Assembly: GCF_003336745.1 (NCBI RefSeq)
Contig: NZ_QGMX01000003.1
Span: forward strand, 1 to 64,000
Length of the DNA: 64,000 nucleotides
Origin: Thermus caldifontis
GTDB taxonomy: Bacteria > Deinococcota > Deinococci > Deinococcales > Thermaceae
Direction of reading: 5' to 3'
The notes beneath the pieces were generated by a model. It did not search any database. It was given only the letters and a program-made list of their open reading frames with translations, and was not told the origin of the DNA. Made by a program: the position numbers and the translations under genes. Positions 27,471-35,998 of this stretch are shown in pieces; position 1 is the first letter of the stretch; the number at the start of each line of letters is the position of its first letter.

Positions 27471-28588
27471 TGCTTAAGCGTAAGGTCCTGGTAGCCATGT
27501 CCGGGGGGGTGGACTCCTCGGTGGCCGCCTACCTATTGCGGGAAGCGGGGTACGAGGTGGTGGGGGCCATGATGCGCTTCTGGCCCGAGGAGCCGCCCAA
27601 GCCTTCCCTGGAACTCCCGGCAGGGCGGGCCTGGGAAAGCTGCTGCACCCCCGAGGCCGCCTACGAGGCCCGCAGGGTGGCGGAGATCCTGGATATCCCC
27701 TTCTACCTCCTGGACTACCGGGAAACCTTTGAGGAGGAGATCATCCAACCCTTCCTGAAGGACTACGCCAGGGGCCGCACCCCCAACCCCTGCGCCCGTT
27801 GCAACACCTTCGTGAAGTTCGGAGCCCTTCTCCAGCAGGCGAAGCGCCTGGGCCTGGACTACGTGGCCACCGGCCACTACGTGCGCCGGGAAGGGGAGGC
27901 CCTCCTAAGGGGGGTGGACCCTGCCAAGGACCAGAGCTACTTCCTCTGGGGCACCCCCAAGGAGGCCCTTCCCCACCTCCTCTTTCCCGTGGGGGGGATG
28001 ACCAAGGCGGAGGTGCGGGCCCTGGCGGAAAAGGCCGGCCTTCCCACCGCCAGGAAGCCGGAAAGCCAGAACCTGTGCTTCGTGAGCGGGGACCTGAAGG
28101 CCTTTTTGCGGGAGAGGCTCAGGGTCCGCCCTGGCCCCGTGGTGGACGCCCTTACCGGGGAGGTGGTGGGGGAGCACCAAGGAGCAAGCCTCTACACCAT
28201 CGGCCAGCGGAAGGACCTTGGGCTTTTCAAGCCCCACCTGGAGCGGTACGTGGTGGGCGTGGACCCTCTGGCCAACGTGGTCTACGTGGGGCCCAAGGAG
28301 GCTACCCTTTGGCTGGGCCTGGAAGGGGAGGAGGCCAACCTCCTCGCCGAGCTTCCCCAGGAGGTGGAGGTCCAGGTGCGCTACCGCACCCCTCCCGTAA
28401 GGGCCCAGGTGGAGTCCTTAAGCCCCCTGCGCCTCCGCTTCGCCACCCCGGTTTTCGCCGTGACCCCGGGGCAAAGCGCCGCCTTCTACCAAGGGGAAAG
28501 GCTCTTAGGGGGCGCGGTGATCCGCCAGGGGCTTTACAACCTGGCGGGCCTGGCCCAAAGTCCCCCAAAGGTCCTGACAACCTCCTGA
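27470..28588 (+). CDS. mnmA: tRNA-specific 2-thiouridylase MnmA
   Basis: Installs 2-thiouridine at wobble U34 of Lys, Glu and Gln tRNAs. The PP-loop AMSGGVDSSVAAYLL is near residue 10; the catalytic Cys pair is in NPCARCNTFVKF and QNLCFV. 372 aa. Its start overlaps the hepT stop by one base. tRNA-Lys(UUU), a likely substrate, is encoded at 35873. Confidence 0.96.
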   Translation: MLKRKVLVAMSGGVDSSVAAYLLREAGYEVVGAMMRFWPEEPPKPSLELPAGRAWESCCTPEAAYEARRVAEILDIPFYLLDYRETFEEEIIQPFLKDYARGRTPNPCARCNTFVKFGALLQQAKRLGLDYVATGHYVRREGEALLRGVDPAKDQSYFLWGTPKEALPHLLFPVGGMTKAEVRALAEKAGLPTARKPESQNLCFVSGDLKAFLRERLRVRPGPVVDALTGEVVGEHQGASLYTIGQRKDLGLFKPHLERYVVGVDPLANVVYVGPKEATLWLGLEGEEANLLAELPQEVEVQVRYRTPPVRAQVESLSPLRLRFATPVFAVTPGQSAAFYQGERLLGGAVIRQGLYNLAGLAQSPPKVLTTS

Positions 28589-28591
28589 CAA
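28574..28591 (+). promoter_or_regulatory. Pho-box-like direct repeat before pstS
   Basis: CTGACAA, 4 bp, CTGACAA: two identical 7-mers with 11-bp periodicity, the geometry of a PhoB half-site pair. It overlaps the last codons of mnmA. A possible -10 TAGACC lies at 28605-28610, and a GGGAGGG/CCCTCCC hairpin (28613-28630) precedes the ribosome binding site AAGGAGG. Confidence 0.6.
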
Positions 28592-28643
28592 TGGGAGGCC
28601 AGAGTAGACCAGGGGAGGGATCCCCCTCCCAAGGAGGTAAGGG

Positions 28644-29612
28644 ATGAGGAAACTGGTTCTAGCTGTTTCCGCTTTGGTTTTGGCCAGCGTAGCCTTGGCG
28701 CAGATCCGGGCCGATGGCTCCTCCACCGTCTACCCCATCACCCAGGCGGTGGCGGAGGAGTTCACCACCCGTAACCCTCAGGTAAAGGTCACCGTGGCCT
28801 TCTCAGGCACGGGCGGGGGGTTCAAAAAGTTCTGCCGGGGGGAGACGGACATCCAAGACGCCAGCCGGCCCATCCTGCCCGAAGAGCTGAAGGTGTGTAA
28901 GGAAAACAAGGTGGAGTTCATTGAACTCCCCGTGGCCTACGACGCCCTCACGGTTATCGTTAACCCCAGGAACACCTGGGCCGCCTGCATGAGGGTTTCC
29001 GAGCTCAAGGCGGTCTGGGAGCCGGGCTCTAAGATCACCCGCTGGAACCAGATCCGCCCCCAATGGCCCAACCAGCCCCTGCGCCTCTTCGGGGCCGGAG
29101 CGGACTCGGGAACCTTTGACTACTTCACCGAGGCCATCGTGGGCAAGCTCAAAGCCATCCGCACCGACTACCAACCCACCGAGGACGACAACGTGACCAT
29201 CAAGGGGGTGGCCGGCGACCTCTACGCCATGGGCTTCCTGGGGGTAGCCTACTACGAGGAGAACAAGGACAAGGTGAAGGCCATCGCCATTGACAACGGC
29301 AAGGGGTGCGTCCTCCCCACCCGGGAGAACGTGCTCAACGGCTCCTACCAGCCCCTGGCCCGGCCCCTTTTCATCTACGTGAACGTGAAGAGCTTAGAGC
29401 GCAAGGAGGTACAGGACTTTGTGAACTTCTACCTCTCCCCCGCCGCCCGCCGGGCCATCCGCTCCACCGGCTACATTGAGCTGCCCGATGAGGCCTACAA
29501 GATCGGCCAGCAGCTGGTGGCCAAGAGGAAGACCGGCACCTTCTTCATGGACCTGCCCGTGGGCACGCCCCTTTCCAAGTTCATCAGCGAGCTGGAGAAG
29601 GAGCTGAAGTAA
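28644..29612 (+). CDS. pstS: phosphate ABC transporter binding protein PstS
   Basis: 322-aa periplasmic phosphate receptor. A signal peptide (to about residue 19) is followed by IRADGSSTVYPIT and AFSGTGGGFKKFCRGETDIQDASRPI, the phosphate-binding loops with Ser, Thr and Asp ligands. AAGGAGG is 6 nt before the ATG. It is first in pstSCAB, behind the Pho-box-like repeat. Confidence 0.95.
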   Translation: MRKLVLAVSALVLASVALAQIRADGSSTVYPITQAVAEEFTTRNPQVKVTVAFSGTGGGFKKFCRGETDIQDASRPILPEELKVCKENKVEFIELPVAYDALTVIVNPRNTWAACMRVSELKAVWEPGSKITRWNQIRPQWPNQPLRLFGAGADSGTFDYFTEAIVGKLKAIRTDYQPTEDDNVTIKGVAGDLYAMGFLGVAYYEENKDKVKAIAIDNGKGCVLPTRENVLNGSYQPLARPLFIYVNVKSLERKEVQDFVNFYLSPAARRAIRSTGYIELPDEAYKIGQQLVAKRKTGTFFMDLPVGTPLSKFISELEKELK

Positions 29613-29620
29613 GCCAGGAA

Positions 29621-29655
29621 AAGCAAAGGGGTGGGGAGTACCCACCCCTTTGCTT
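29621..29655 (+). terminator. hairpin attenuator between pstS and pstC
   Basis: A perfect 15-bp stem (arms 29621-29635 and 29641-29655) with loop GAGTA. The right arm contains TTTGCTT. It probably terminates part of the transcripts so that PstS is made in excess over the membrane proteins. Confidence 0.65.
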
Positions 29656-29670
29656 TAGGATAGGGAAGGC

Positions 29671-30573
29671 ATGGAGATCCTCAGGGAAAAACCCTCCCGA
29701 AACCCCAAGGAGGTCCTTACCTTTATCACCTTGGTGATCCTTTCCTCCGTGACCCTTCTCACCACGGCAGGCATCATCCTAAGCCTCCTGGGGGACGTTC
29801 TGCAGTTTTTCCGCCGGGTACCCTTGACGGAGTTCCTCTTTGCCCGCGAGTGGACTCCCCTCTTCGCCGAGCCCCGCTACGGCATCAGCCCCCTTATCGC
29901 CGGCACCTTCCTGGTCACTGCCCTCGGCCTGGTGGTGGCCATACCTTTGGGGCTAGCCCTAGCCATTTACGTCTCGGAGTACGCCCGTGGGGAGGCCAAG
30001 GCCCGCATCAAAGGCACCCTGGAGCTCTTTGAGGGCATTCCCACCGTGGTCTTCGGCTACTTCGCCCTTCTCACCGTCACCCCCCTTCTGCAGAAGGTGA
30101 TCCCCGGGCTCAACATCTTCAACGCTCTTTCCGCCGGGTTGGTCCTGGGCTTCGTCATCCTGCCCTATGTGGCCAACGTGGCCGCCGATGCCATGGAGTC
30201 CGTGCCCCGCTCCATCCGGGAGGCCGCCTATGCCCTGGGGGCCCGGCCCTACGAGGTGGCCCTTAAGGTGGTCTTCCCCGCCGCCCTCTCGGGCATTGTG
30301 GCCGCCATTATCCTGGCCGCTAGCCGGGCCATAGGGGAAACCATGCTGGTTTCCATCGCCGCCGGCCAGCGCCCCATCCTCACCCTGGACCCCCGGGAGA
30401 CCATCGCCACCATGACCAGCTACATCGTCCAGGCGGCCACGGGGGACCAGCCCGTGGGCAGCACCGCCTATTACGCCCTTTTCGCCGTGGGCTTTACCCT
30501 CTTCCTCCTCACCCTCCTCCTCAATATCCTGGCCCAGTGGGTGGTGGAGCGCTACCGGGAGCGGTATGAATAG
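29671..30573 (+). CDS. pstC: phosphate ABC transporter permease PstC
   Basis: 300-aa membrane permease with six segments; IREAAYALGARPYEVALKVVFPAALSGIVAAIIL is the ATPase-contact loop and ASRAIGETMLVSIAAG the conserved helix after it. GGAAGG precedes the ATG. It overlaps pstA by 8 nt. Confidence 0.93.
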   Translation: MEILREKPSRNPKEVLTFITLVILSSVTLLTTAGIILSLLGDVLQFFRRVPLTEFLFAREWTPLFAEPRYGISPLIAGTFLVTALGLVVAIPLGLALAIYVSEYARGEAKARIKGTLELFEGIPTVVFGYFALLTVTPLLQKVIPGLNIFNALSAGLVLGFVILPYVANVAADAMESVPRSIREAAYALGARPYEVALKVVFPAALSGIVAAIILAASRAIGETMLVSIAAGQRPILTLDPRETIATMTSYIVQAATGDQPVGSTAYYALFAVGFTLFLLTLLLNILAQWVVERYRERYE

Positions 30574-31765
30574 CTGGCAAGAGACCTTCGGCGTGGACCC
30601 CTGGAAGAACCGCATAGACCGGGCGTTCGCCCGGGCCCTGGTCCTTCCCCTCCTTGTATCCATAGGGTTGTTGGCGTGGCTCTTGGGGGATACCCTTTAC
30701 CGCAGCGTATCCGTGCAGGTGGTCAAGGCGGATGAGGGACCCGGCGTTACCTATCCCTTCGGCCTTTCCGTGAACGAGATCCTCCGGCAAGAGCTCCTGG
30801 CCCGGGGGTACACGGAGGAGGAGGTCCGGTTCACCCTGCAAGACCCCACGGAGCGCCGGGTTCTCCTCTTGCAGAACCGGGTGGAGCTCATGTGGAACAC
30901 CCACGAGGGGCCCTTCCGCTACGTGGTGACGGGCCTTCGCGATGAGCGCATTGCCGATTTTTCCCTTCTGGAGGGCTTAAGACGCTGGGACGAGCTCAAG
31001 GCCAACCTGAAGGAAGGGGAGAGGCTGGTGCTGAATCCTTGGCTGGACCAGACCTTTCTCACCCGGGTTCCCTCCCGCTCCCCCCTCATGGCGGGCATCG
31101 GCACCGCCATCTGGGGCACGGTCTGGGTCTTGGGAATGGCCCTTCTCATCGCTATTCCCGTGGGGATCGGCACGGCCATCCTCCTGGAGGAATACCTGAG
31201 GGAGGGGAGGGTAAGCCGGGTCCTCGAGGTCAACCTCCGCAACCTGGCCGGGGTACCCTCCATCGTGTACGGCCTCTTGGGCCTGGCCCTCTTCGTGCGG
31301 GGAATGGGGCTTGGCCCCACCATCCTCCCTGCGGCCATGACCCTGGCCCTTTTGGGCATCCCCGTGATCGTGGTCACCGCCCGGGAGGCCCTAAGAGCTG
31401 TGCCCGAATCCCTGCGCCTGGCAGCCTTCGCCCTAGGGGCCACCCGGAGGCAGGTGGTCTTCCGGGTGGTCCTGCCCGCCGCCCTTCCGGGCATGGTCAC
31501 CGGGGTGATCCTCTCCGCCGCCCGCCTCATCGGCGAGGCCGCACCCCTTCTCTTGGTGGGGGCTGCCGCCTACGTTCCCTTTCTGCCCAATGGCCCCCTT
31601 TCGGAGTACACGGTCATCCCCGTGCAGATCTACCTCTGGGTGGGCATGAACCTCCCCGAGTTTGCCCGGGTGGCGGCGGCAGGCATCCTGGTGATGCTGT
31701 TGGTGCTTTCGGTCCTCTACTTCATGGCCCTTTACCTGCGCAACCGCTTTAGGAGGGAGTGGTGA
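30566..31765 (+). CDS. pstA: phosphate ABC transporter permease PstA with extended N-terminal region
   Basis: 399 aa, about 100 residues longer than usual PstA. After a first membrane helix (about 25-45) comes a soluble stretch of about 120 residues ([11 protein letters not shown]...[11 protein letters not shown]), probably periplasmic, before the five remaining helices. The permease loop [28 protein letters not shown] is intact. It overlaps pstC by 8 nt and pstB by 7 nt. Confidence 0.92.
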   Translation: MNSWQETFGVDPWKNRIDRAFARALVLPLLVSIGLLAWLLGDTLYRSVSVQVVKADEGPGVTYPFGLSVNEILRQELLARGYTEEEVRFTLQDPTERRVLLLQNRVELMWNTHEGPFRYVVTGLRDERIADFSLLEGLRRWDELKANLKEGERLVLNPWLDQTFLTRVPSRSPLMAGIGTAIWGTVWVLGMALLIAIPVGIGTAILLEEYLREGRVSRVLEVNLRNLAGVPSIVYGLLGLALFVRGMGLGPTILPAAMTLALLGIPVIVVTAREALRAVPESLRLAAFALGATRRQVVFRVVLPAALPGMVTGVILSAARLIGEAAPLLLVGAAAYVPFLPNGPLSEYTVIPVQIYLWVGMNLPEFARVAAAGILVMLLVLSVLYFMALYLRNRFRREW

Positions 31766-32577
31766 ACGCTTTGGATTTTCTCAAAGACCACGAAACCGTC
31801 CGCACGGAACCCGTTCCTGAGGCCGAGGCCCTGGTGGACGTGCGCCGCTTAAGCCTCTGGTACGGCAAGGCCCAGGCCCTCTACGGGATCAGCGTGCGCT
31901 TTCCCCGCAACCAGGTCACCGCCATCATCGGCCCCTCGGGGTGCGGCAAAAGCACCCTTCTGCGCTCCTTAAACCGCATGAACGACCTGATCCCTGGCGT
32001 AAGGGTGGAAGGGGAGGTGCTTTACGAAGGGGTCAACATCTACGATCCCCAGGTGGACCCGGTGGCCGTGCGCCGTCATATCGGCATGGTCTTCCAAAAG
32101 CCCAACCCCTTCCCCAAGACCATTTTTGAGAACGTGGCCTTCGGCCTGCGCCTCATGGGCGTGAGGGGAAGCGAGCTGGAAGACCGGGTGGTGGAGGCCC
32201 TAAAGCGGGCCGCTCTATGGAACGAGGTCCAAGATCGTTTCAAAAAGGAAAGCGGCCTGAGGCTTTCCGGCGGGCAACAGCAAAGGCTTTGCATCGCCCG
32301 GGCCATCGCCGTGGAACCCCCCCTTCTCCTCATGGACGAGCCCACCAGCGCCCTGGACCCCATCGCCACCCAGGCCATAGAGGATCTAATCCTGGAGCTG
32401 AAGGAGCACTACACGGTGGTCATCGTTACCCACAACATGCAACAGGCCAGCCGCATCTCCGACCGCACCCTCTTCATGCACCTGGGGGTCTTGGTGGAGG
32501 AGGGCCCCACCGAGCTTATGTTTACCAAGCCCAAGCACCCCTACACCGAGGCCTACATCACCGGCCGTTTCGGCTAA
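31759..32577 (+). CDS. pstB: phosphate ABC transporter ATPase PstB
   Basis: 272 aa. Walker [17 protein letters not shown], signature [16 protein letters not shown], Walker [13 protein letters not shown] and the switch His in [19 protein letters not shown] start at 31759 overlaps the pstA stop; a second GTG follows directly. No phoU gene follows, unlike in many pst operons. Confidence 0.95.
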   Translation: MVNALDFLKDHETVRTEPVPEAEALVDVRRLSLWYGKAQALYGISVRFPRNQVTAIIGPSGCGKSTLLRSLNRMNDLIPGVRVEGEVLYEGVNIYDPQVDPVAVRRHIGMVFQKPNPFPKTIFENVAFGLRLMGVRGSELEDRVVEALKRAALWNEVQDRFKKESGLRLSGGQQQRLCIARAIAVEPPLLLMDEPTSALDPIATQAIEDLILELKEHYTVVIVTHNMQQASRISDRTLFMHLGVLVEEGPTELMFTKPKHPYTEAYITGRFG

Positions 32578-32587
32578 ACTTGGGGGC

Positions 32588-33760
32588 ATGTCTCCCCTTG
32601 GCCTCCTCTTCCTAACCCTTTTCAACAGCATCCTGGGGCTTTCCATCCTCTTTCCCATCCTGGGGCCCCTGGGGCGGGAGCTGGGGCTCACCGAGGTCCA
32701 GGTGGGCCTTTTCTCCACGGGCTATGCCCTCATGCAGTTTCTCCTTTCCCCCTTATGGGGAAGGCTTAGCGAGCGTGGGCGCAAGCCCATCCTCCTTTTG
32801 GGCATCCTGGGCTTTGGCATCAGCTTCTTGCTCTTTGGCCTGTTTGCCCTTCTGGGGCAAAAGGGGTTCTTCTCCCCTGGCCTCCTCTTCCTCCTCCTTC
32901 TCCTAACCCGGCTTCTGGGAGGGGCCTTCAGCTCCGCCACCCTCCCCACCGCCCAGGCCTATGTGGCGGACGTCACCGGCAGGGAAAACCGCACCGCAGG
33001 CATGGCCCTCCTGGGGGCGGCCTTTGGCCTGGCGGTGATCCTGGGGCCCGCCTTGGGAGCGGGGCTTGCCGCCTTTTTCGGCCTTTTGGCCCCGGTGTTT
33101 TTCTCCGCAGGGATTGCCCTGCTGAACGCCCTCTTTGTGGCCTTGGTTCTCCCCGAATCCCGGCCCCAGGGTTCCCGGGAGATGGGCCGGCTTTCCCCTT
33201 GGGAAGGCCGCATCCTTCCCCTTCTCCTCTTGGGCTTTGCTCTGAACCTTTCCAGCGTAGCCCTGGAGCAGACCATCGCCTTCTACTTCCAAGACCGCCT
33301 GGGGCTTTCCGGGGTGGAAACCGCCAGAAGCGTGGGCCTGGCCCTGGTGCTCTATGGGCTGGTGGCGGTGTTTATCCAGGGTTTTTTGGTGCGGCGCTTC
33401 TCCTGGCCACCCCGGACCCTTCTCCTCACCGGGGTACCCCTGGGCCTTTTGGGCTTTCTCCTTTTGGTGGTGGCCCACACCTTCCCCCTTTTGGCCTTGG
33501 GCCTGGCCCTGCAGGGGGCGGGAGCCGCCTTGGCAGGGCCGGGGGTCACCGCCGCCCTCTCCCTGGCCGTGGGGGAAGGGGAGCAGGGTCTGGTGGCGGG
33601 GCTCAACGCCTCCGCCCAGGCCTTGGGGCGGATGCTGGGCCCTATACTGGGTACAGGGCTTTACCGGCTCGCCCCCGAAGCCCCCTACCTCCTGGGGGCC
33701 GGGCTTTTGTTGATGGTCCTCCTCCTCCTTCCCGTCCTTTTTCGCCGGGTTAAGCTGTAG
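32588..33760 (+). CDS. major facilitator superfamily transporter
   Basis: 390 aa with about 12 membrane segments. The loop motif GRLSERGRKPILLLGILGF between helices 2 and 3 and LLGGAFSSATLPTAQAYVADVT place it in the drug:H+ antiporter (TetA-like) group. Substrate unknown. It starts 10 nt after pstB and recF begins directly after its stop. Confidence 0.9.
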   Translation: MSPLGLLFLTLFNSILGLSILFPILGPLGRELGLTEVQVGLFSTGYALMQFLLSPLWGRLSERGRKPILLLGILGFGISFLLFGLFALLGQKGFFSPGLLFLLLLLTRLLGGAFSSATLPTAQAYVADVTGRENRTAGMALLGAAFGLAVILGPALGAGLAAFFGLLAPVFFSAGIALLNALFVALVLPESRPQGSREMGRLSPWEGRILPLLLLGFALNLSSVALEQTIAFYFQDRLGLSGVETARSVGLALVLYGLVAVFIQGFLVRRFSWPPRTLLLTGVPLGLLGFLLLVVAHTFPLLALGLALQGAGAALAGPGVTAALSLAVGEGEQGLVAGLNASAQALGRMLGPILGTGLYRLAPEAPYLLGAGLLLMVLLLLPVLFRRVKL

Positions 33761-34783
33761 ATGCGCCTCCTATCCTTTCGGCAAAGGAACTTTCGCAACC
33801 TGGCCCTAGCCGCCTTTCACCCTCCCCAGGGGCTTTTCGCCCTGGTGGGGGGAAACGCCCAGGGCAAGACCAGCCTGCTTTTGGGCCTCCACCTGGCCCT
33901 AGGGGGAGAGGTGCGAAGCCCTTTGGCCGACCTCATCCGCTTTGGGGAAAAGGAAGCTTGGCTTTTCGCCGAGGTGGAAACGGAGCTGGGCCTCTACCGC
34001 ATAGAGCAAAGGCTTGGCCCAGAGGGAAGGGAGGTCTTCTTAAACGAAAAGGCCGTAAGCCTCCGGGCACTGCAGGAGCTTCCGGGCTCGGTCTTGGTCC
34101 TCCCTGAGGACGTGGAGGTGGTCCTGGGAAGCCGGGAGGAGAGGCGCGCCTTCTTGGACCGCCTTATCGGGCGCTTTTCCCGGCGGTACACCGCCCTCCT
34201 TTCCGCCTACGAGAAGGCGCTTCGCCAGCGGAATGCCCTCTTAAAAGCGGGGGGCAATGGGCTTGCGGTGTGGGACCAGGAGCTTGCCCGTTACGGCACG
34301 GAGATCATGGCCTTTAGGGGGCGTTTTCTAAAGCGCTTCCTGCCCATCTTCCGGTCCGTCCACCAAACCCTGGCCCCGGGAGAGGCGGGGCTCCTTTTGG
34401 AGGAGACCGCCCCAGGGGACTTCCTTAAGGCCCTTAAGGCCCGGCGGGAAGAGGAGCTTATGAAGGGCCAGACCCTGGTGGGCCCCCACCGGGACGACCT
34501 GGTTTTCCTGCTCTCGGGCCGCCCGGTGCACCGCTTTGCTAGCCGGGGGGAGGCCAAGGCGGTGGCCCTGGCCCTGCGCCTGGCCGAACACCGGCTTCTT
34601 ACCGAACACCACGGGGAAGCCCCCCTCCTCTTGGTGGACGAGTGGAGCGAGGAGTTGGACGAGGGCAAAAGGGAGGCGGTTTTGGCCTACGCCCGTAGCC
34701 TTCCCCAGGCTGCCCTGGCTGGACTTTGGGCCCCTAAGGGGGTGCCGGTATGCTGGGTGGAAGGGGGGGTGGTCCTGGGCTAA
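33761..34783 (+). CDS. recF: DNA replication and repair protein RecF
   Basis: 340-aa ABC-type ATPase that helps load RecA at gaps. The N-terminus RLLSFRQRNFRNL, Walker A GGNAQGKTSLL, signature SRGEAKAVALALRLAEH and Walker B LLLVDEWSEELD fit RecF. It starts immediately after the MFS stop. It is not next to dnaA or dnaN, but lies beside a dciA-like gene. Confidence 0.93.
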   Translation: MRLLSFRQRNFRNLALAAFHPPQGLFALVGGNAQGKTSLLLGLHLALGGEVRSPLADLIRFGEKEAWLFAEVETELGLYRIEQRLGPEGREVFLNEKAVSLRALQELPGSVLVLPEDVEVVLGSREERRAFLDRLIGRFSRRYTALLSAYEKALRQRNALLKAGGNGLAVWDQELARYGTEIMAFRGRFLKRFLPIFRSVHQTLAPGEAGLLLEETAPGDFLKALKARREEELMKGQTLVGPHRDDLVFLLSGRPVHRFASRGEAKAVALALRLAEHRLLTEHHGEAPLLLVDEWSEELDEGKREAVLAYARSLPQAALAGLWAPKGVPVCWVEGGVVLG

Positions 34784-34788
34784 CCCAA

Positions 34789-34812
34789 CCCCACCCTGGC
34801 CCAAGCCAGGGT
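34789..34812. repeat. intergenic hairpin repeat, copy 2
   Basis: CCCCACCCTGGC, loop CCAA, GCCAGGGT, then AAGGGCCCCGGAAA. It shares the left arm and the GGGCCCCGGAAA tail with the repeat at 24405. Here the stem is only 8 bp perfect. It may also end the recF transcript. Confidence 0.55.
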
Positions 34813-34835
34813 AAGGGCCCCGGAAAAACCCCTCC

Positions 34836-34865
34836 TTGGGCCCTTCCTGGGAACAAGGGTACAAT
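34836..34865 (+). promoter_or_regulatory. promoter of the dciA-like gene
   Basis: TTGGGC (34836-34841), 18-bp spacer, TACAAT (34860-34865), then AAGGAGG before the ATG at 34883. Confidence 0.5.
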
Positions 34866-34882
34866 CCCTAAGGAGGCTTCCC

Positions 34883-35644
34883 ATGCCCTGGCACCTTAAG
34901 GAGGTGATCCCCGAGGCCCTCAAGAAGGCCGGGGGGAAGGAGAAGCTGAAGCGGGGCCTGGTGCTGGCCGCCTGGAGGGAGGTGGTGGGCAAGGAGCTTG
35001 CCCAGCTCAGCGAGCCCCTGGCCCTCGAGGGGGACACCCTCACCGTGCGCGTGGCCGACCCCGTCACCGCCCACCAGCTCACCTATGGCCGCCTGGCCCT
35101 TCTGCGACGCTACGAGGAGCGCTTTCCCGGGGCGGTGAAGGAGATCCGCTTTGTGGTGGGTTCCCTGGAGAAAAAACCAGAGGCCCCCAAGACCCCGGAA
35201 AACCCCGAGCGGCTCCTATGGGCCAGCCGCCGGGCCTTGGAGCTGGCGGAGAAAGCTCCCTTGGAGCTACGGGAAAAGGTGGCCCGGGCCGCCCTGGCCC
35301 TTTTGCAAAGAGATCGGGGCGAGCCCTGCCCCATCTGCGGAAGCCCCAGCCCCAAACACCCCTGCCCCACCTGCCAACGCCTCCTGCAAAGCCCTTGGGT
35401 ACAGAAGGAGGCTGAGCGCCTCAAGCGGGGCCGGCCCACGGGCCTCGAGGGGGAACCTCTCCTGGTGGCCCGGTACCTGGCCAGACAATCCCTTCTCAGC
35501 GAGATGGAGGCCCTTTACCCACAAGCTTTACGGGACGAAACCCTACGGCCTCTTCTCCGGGACCTGGCCCAGCGCTTCCGGACCCTATTCCCCGGGGAAA
35601 CCCTCCCTGAGGCGGTGCGGAGCCTTCTTGCCAAGGAAACCTAA
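34883..35644 (+). CDS. DciA-like (DUF721) protein with zinc-ribbon region
   Basis: 253 aa. Residues 1-95 match the DUF721/DciA domain (LVLAAWREVVGKELAQLSEPL, TLTVRVADPVTAHQL), the group that contains the bacterial DnaB helicase loader. The middle carries CPICG-x7-CPTC, a four-Cys zinc-binding pattern not part of the basic DciA domain, followed by a helical C-terminus. Proximity to recF supports a replication role. AAGGAGG precedes the ATG. Helicase loading in this organism is an inference. Confidence 0.8.
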   Translation: MPWHLKEVIPEALKKAGGKEKLKRGLVLAAWREVVGKELAQLSEPLALEGDTLTVRVADPVTAHQLTYGRLALLRRYEERFPGAVKEIRFVVGSLEKKPEAPKTPENPERLLWASRRALELAEKAPLELREKVARAALALLQRDRGEPCPICGSPSPKHPCPTCQRLLQSPWVQKEAERLKRGRPTGLEGEPLLVARYLARQSLLSEMEALYPQALRDETLRPLLRDLAQRFRTLFPGETLPEAVRSLLAKET

Positions 35645-35668
35645 GCCCCCAAATAAGCCCCCCAAAGA

Positions 35669-35704
35669 CTTTCCCCCCTCACTACCGAGGGGGGAAGTTT
35701 TGTG
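35669..35704. terminator. bidirectional terminator between dciA-like gene and tRNAs
   Basis: Arms CTTTCCCCCCTC (35669-35680) and GAGGGGGGAAG (35687-35697), loop ACTACC, followed by TTTTGTGT on the plus strand. On the minus strand the same stem follows the tRNA-Val gene. Confidence 0.7.
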
Positions 35705-35713
35705 TCCTGGAGC

Positions 35714-35790
35714 TGGTGGGCGGCAGAGGATTTGAACCTCTGACCTCTCGCTTGTAAGGCGAGCGCTCTGACCAGCTGAGCTAGCCGCCC
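35714..35790 (-). tRNA. tRNA-Val (anticodon UAC)
   Basis: 77 nt with encoded CCA. The acceptor GGGCGGC pairs with GCCGCCC; D-arm GCTCAGCTGGTCAGAGC; anticodon stem CTCGC/GCGAG with loop CTTACAA; T-arm AGAGGTTCAAATCCTCT. The loop gives anticodon TAC. Last of three tRNAs in the transcript. Confidence 0.95.
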
Positions 35791-35791
35791 A

Positions 35792-35866
35792 TGGTGACCC
35801 CAGGGGGAATCGAACCCCCGTTTCGGCCTTGAGAGGGCCGCGTCCTGACCGCTAGACGATGGGGCC
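35792..35866 (-). tRNA. tRNA-Glu (anticodon CUC)
   Basis: 75 nt with encoded CCA. Acceptor GGCCCCA pairs with TGGGGTC (one G-U); anticodon stem CGGCC/GGCCG with loop CTCTCAA; T-arm CGGGGGTTCGATTCCCCC. Anticodon CTC. Confidence 0.95.
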
Positions 35867-35872
35867 TCGGTT

Positions 35873-35948
35873 TGGTGGGCCGTGCAGGATTCGAACCTGC
35901 GACCTACCGATTAAAAGTCGGTTGCTCTGCCAGCTGAGCTAACGGCCC
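35873..35948 (-). tRNA. tRNA-Lys (anticodon UUU)
   Basis: 76 nt with encoded CCA. Acceptor GGGCCGT pairs with ACGGCCC; anticodon stem ACCGA/TCGGT with loop CTTTTAA; T-arm GCAGGTTCGAATCCTGC. Anticodon TTT, a target of MnmA thiolation. First tRNA after the promoter. Confidence 0.95.
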
Positions 35949-35961
35949 AACAGCCTTAGTG

Positions 35962-35990
35962 ATTATAGGGGAAGAAGGGAGGCCTGTCCA
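35962..35990 (-). promoter_or_regulatory. strong promoter of the tRNA operon
   Basis: Minus strand TGGACA (plus 35985-35990), 17-bp spacer, TATAAT (plus 35962-35967), about 13 nt before tRNA-Lys. Confidence 0.75.
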
Positions 35991-35998
35991 GGGTGAGG

